From Halisarca cf. caerulea (lineage: Eukaryota > Porifera > Demospongiae > Chondrillida > Halisarcidae): 64,000 nt of DNA. Location of the stretch: positions 165,294 to 229,293 of the forward strand of contig CAUJGJ010000143.1 in NCBI GenBank assembly GCA_963170055.1, written 5' to 3'. Made by a program: the position numbers and the translations under genes. The notes below the pieces were generated by a model that did not search any database, was not told the DNA's origin, and worked only from the letters and a program-made list of their open reading frames with translations. Below, piece after piece: positions 61,545 through 64,000 of this stretch. Position 1 is the first letter of the stretch. Each line of letters begins with the position of its first letter.

Positions 61545-64000
61545 TGGTGCTAGTGCAAATATTTTGGTATTAGCACCAGCATATCCAACACTACACAAAT
61601 ACGCCCACAGCACTTCAGAAAGGACATGTGTGCCCACTGGAAATGTGCGTGGTGCTAGTGCCATATATTTGTATTAGCACCAGCATATCCAACACTACAC
61701 AAATACGCCCACAGCACTTCAGAAAGGTCATGTGTGTCCACTGGGAATGTGCGTGGTGCTATTGCCAAATATTGATATGGCACCAGCATATCCAACACTA
61801 CACAAATACGCCCACAGCACTTCAGAAAGGACATGTGTGTCCACTGGGAATGTGCGTGGTGCTAGTGCCAAATATTGGTATTAGCACCAGCATATCCAAC
61901 ACTACACAAATACGCCCACAGTAGTTAAGAAACTTCATGTGTGTCCACTGGGAATGTGCGTGGTGCTAGTGCCAAATATTGGTATTAGCACTAGCATATC
62001 CAACACTACAATAAAACGTCCACAGCACTTCAGAAAGGTCATGTGTTTCCACTGTGAATGTGCGAGGTGCTAGTGCCAAATATTGGTATTAGCACCAGCA
62101 TATCCAACACTACACAAATACGCCCACAGCACTTTAGAAAGGTCATGTGTGTCCACTGGGAATGTGCGTGGTGCTAGTGCCAAATATTGGTATTAGCACC
62201 AGCATATCCAACACTACACAAATACGCCCACACCACTTCAGAAACGTCATGTGTGTCCACTGGGAATGTGCGTGGTGCTAGTGCCAGATATTTCTATTAG
62301 CACCAGCATATCCAACACTACACAAATACGCCCACAGCACTTCAGAAAGGACATGTGTGCCCACTGGAAATGTGCGTGGTGCTAGTGCCATATATTTGTA
62401 TTAGCACCAGCATATCCAATACTACACAAATACGCCCACAGCACTTCAGAAAGGTCATGTGTGTCCACTGGGAATGTGCGTGGTGCTAGTGCCAAATATT
62501 GGTATTAGCACCAGCATATCCAACACTACACAGATACACCCACAGCACTTCAGAAAGGTCATGTGTGTCCACTGGGAATGTGCGTGGTGCTAGTGCCAAA
62601 TATTGGTATTAGCACCAGTATATCCAACACTACACAAATACGCCCACAGCACTTCAGAAAGGTCATGTGTGTCAACTGGGAATGTGCGTGGTGCTAGTGC
62701 AAATATTTTGGTATTAGCACCAGCATATCCAACACTACACAAATACGCCCACAGCACTTCAGAAAGGACATGTGTGCCCACTGGAAATGTGCGTGGTGCT
62801 AGTGCCATATATTTGTATTAGCACCAGCATATCCAACACTACACAAATACGCCCACAGCACTTCAGAAAGGTCATGTTAGTCCACTGGGAATGTGCGTGG
62901 TGCTATTGCCAAATATTGATATGGCACCAGCATATCCAACACTACACAAATACGCCCACAGCACTTCAGAAAGGACATGTGTGTCCACTGGGAATGTGCG
63001 TGGTGCTAGTGCCAAATATTGGTATTAGCACCAGCATATCCAACACTACACAAATACGCCCACAGTAGTTAAGAAACTTCATGTGTGTCCACTGGGAATG
63101 TGCGTGGTGCTAGTGCCAAATATTGGTATTAGCACTAGCATATCCAACACTACAATAAAACGTCCACAGCACTTCAGAAAGGTCATGTGTTTCCACTGTG
63201 AATGTGCGAGGTGCTAGTGCCAAATATTGGTATTAGCACCAGCATATCCAACACTACACAAATACGCCCACAGCACTTTAGAAAGGTCATGTGTGTCCAC
63301 TGGGAATGTGCGTGGTGCTAGTGCCAAATATTGGTATTAGCACCAGCATATCCAACACTACACAAATACGCCCACACCACTTCAGAAACGTCATGTGTGT
63401 CCACTGGGAATGTGCGTGGTGCTAGTGCCAGATATTTCTATTAGCACCAGCATATCCAACACTACACAAATACGCCCACAGCACTTCAGAAAGGACATGT
63501 GTGCCCACTGGAAATGTGCGTGGTGCTAGTGCCATATATTTGTATTAGCACCAGCATATCCAATACTACACAAATACGCCCACAGCACTTCAGAAAGGTC
63601 ATGTGTGTCCACTGGGAATGTGCGTGGTGCTAGTGCCAAATATTGGTATTAGCACCAGCATATCCAACACTACACAGATACACCCACAGCACTTCAGAAA
63701 GGTCATGTGTGTCCACTGGGAATGTGCGTGGTGCTAGTGCCAAATATTGGTATTAGCACCAGTATATCCAACACTACACAAATACGCCCACAGCACTTCA
63801 GAAAGGTCATGTGTGTCAACTGGGAATGTGCGTGGTGCTAGTGCAAATATTTTGGTATTAGCACCAGCATATCCAACACTACACAAATACGCCCACAGCA
63901 CTTCAGAAAGGACATGTGTGCCCACTGGAAATGTGCGTGGTGCTAGTGCCATATATTTGTATTAGCACCAGCATATCCAACACTACACAAATACGCCCAC
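61545..64000 (+). repeat. 11-monomer HOR (1,144 bp), continuing beyond the window
   Basis: Unit starts are near 61545, 62689 and 63833. GCACTAGCATATCC with ACAATAAAACGTCCAC recurs at about 61995 and 63139, and TTTCCACTGTGAATG at about 62047 and 63191. Each unit holds one 105-bp and one 103-bp monomer, so 11 x 104 = 1,144 bp exactly. Copy 2 has ATGTTAGTCC near 62875 where copy 1 has ATGTGTGTCC. The third copy is cut by the window end. Confidence 0.87.

Larger units (their letters stand above)
4795..64000 (+). repeat. Satellite 2: 104-bp tandem array, at least 59 kb
   Basis: The monomer begins GCCAAATATTGGTATTAGCA and continues CCAGCATATCCAACACTACA, CAAATACGCCCACAG, a variable stretch, then CATGTGTGTCCACTGGGAAT and GTGCGTGGTGCTAGT. 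The consensus is 104 bp, and about 570 copies lie head to tail until the window ends. A clean example is 12463-12566. Variation concentrates in the 18-20 bp between GCCCACAG and CATGTG, with four main forms: CACTTCAGAAAGGT, TAGTTAAGAAACTT, TACTTCAGAAAGGT and CATTTAAGAATCTT. Single-base length variants (103 and 105 bp) act as phase markers. The array is non-coding; repeated 72-113 codon frames on both strands are by-products. Confidence 0.98.
7741..64000 (+). repeat. Homogenised interior of satellite 2
   Basis: From here nearly every monomer is of the GGTATTAGCACCAGC class and neighbouring copies differ at only a few bases. Local HORs of changing length occupy successive stretches (listed separately). 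Variant monomers with one base gained (GCAAATATTTTGG, 105 bp) or lost (TATGGCACC, AGTTAGAAAC or GGGTTGTGCG, 103 bp) mark the phase. These explain why HOR offsets are multiples of 104 give or take a few bases. Confidence 0.93.

Noticed and set aside
12874..63965. Dozens of near-identical open frames of 72-113 codons on both strands of satellite 2, looking like a repeated gene family
   Set aside because: They coincide with the 104-bp monomer, occur on both strands at the same places (for example 27339-27557 and 27352-27570), and shift frame every monomer because 104 is not a multiple of 3. Their peptides are translations of the repeat with no domain, and length varies only with which stop variant is present.
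4795..64000. CRISPR array
   Set aside because: There are no unique spacers: the whole 104-bp period is repeated. No cas-like genes are present and the context is eukaryotic satellite.
430..64000. CENP-B box
   Set aside because: The core NTTCGNNNNANNCGGGN was not found. Satellite 1 variants with TTTCGATGAAGG (about 680, 1549 and 2295) match only the TTCG and A positions and lack CGGG. In satellite 2 the CTTCGTGTG variants lack the required spacing.
430..64000. Hammerhead ribozyme in either satellite, as known in some animal satellites
   Set aside because: The conserved CTGANGA core paired with GAAA in the right order was not seen on either strand. Isolated GAAAC words are not enough.

Overview
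The window holds no gene I can support. It is almost entirely tandemly repeated, non-coding satellite DNA of a eukaryotic type. Two unrelated satellite families lie next to each other, separated and flanked by about 1.1 kb of non-repetitive AT-rich sequence. Long arrays with higher-order repeats (HORs), no dense bacterial-type genes and no recognisable RNA genes point to a nuclear chromosome of a multicellular eukaryote, assembled from long reads. I cannot name the species or clade from sequence alone. A centromeric, pericentromeric, subtelomeric or knob-like location is possible but unproven.

Layout. (1) 1-429: non-repetitive flank with no gene. (2) About 430-4099: satellite 1, about 3.7 kb. 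Its period is nested: a GGAAG core recurs every 20-21 bp, three of these make a unit of about 62 bp, six make about 124 bp, and twelve make an HOR of about 248 bp. (3) 4100-4794: non-repetitive spacer holding a roughly 288-bp imperfect palindrome centred near 4412. (4) 4795-64000, running off the window: satellite 2, at least 59.2 kb with a 104-bp monomer (about 570 copies). Its first 3 kb (4795 to about 7740) is a diverged edge containing two monomer classes and a 389-bp inverted block. From about 7740 on it is strongly homogenised, with local HORs of 9, 11, 12, 13, 14, 16, 17, 19 and 32 or more monomers that replace one another along the array.

Most notable points. Every consensus 104-bp monomer contains a 33-nt near-perfect dyad (15-bp stem, 3-nt loop). 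Satellite 1 has GGAAGT-type motifs spaced two DNA helical turns apart. The array also records its own growth: tandem duplications of 2-19 or more monomers, an 11-monomer duplication nested in a 19-monomer HOR, a block of edge-type monomers carried into the interior and then duplicated again, and CpG decay at the edge but not in the interior.

The open frames of 60-113 codons found on both strands are by-products of the repeat. The 104-bp period is not a multiple of three, so each in-frame stop recurs only about every 312 bp. They are not annotated as genes.
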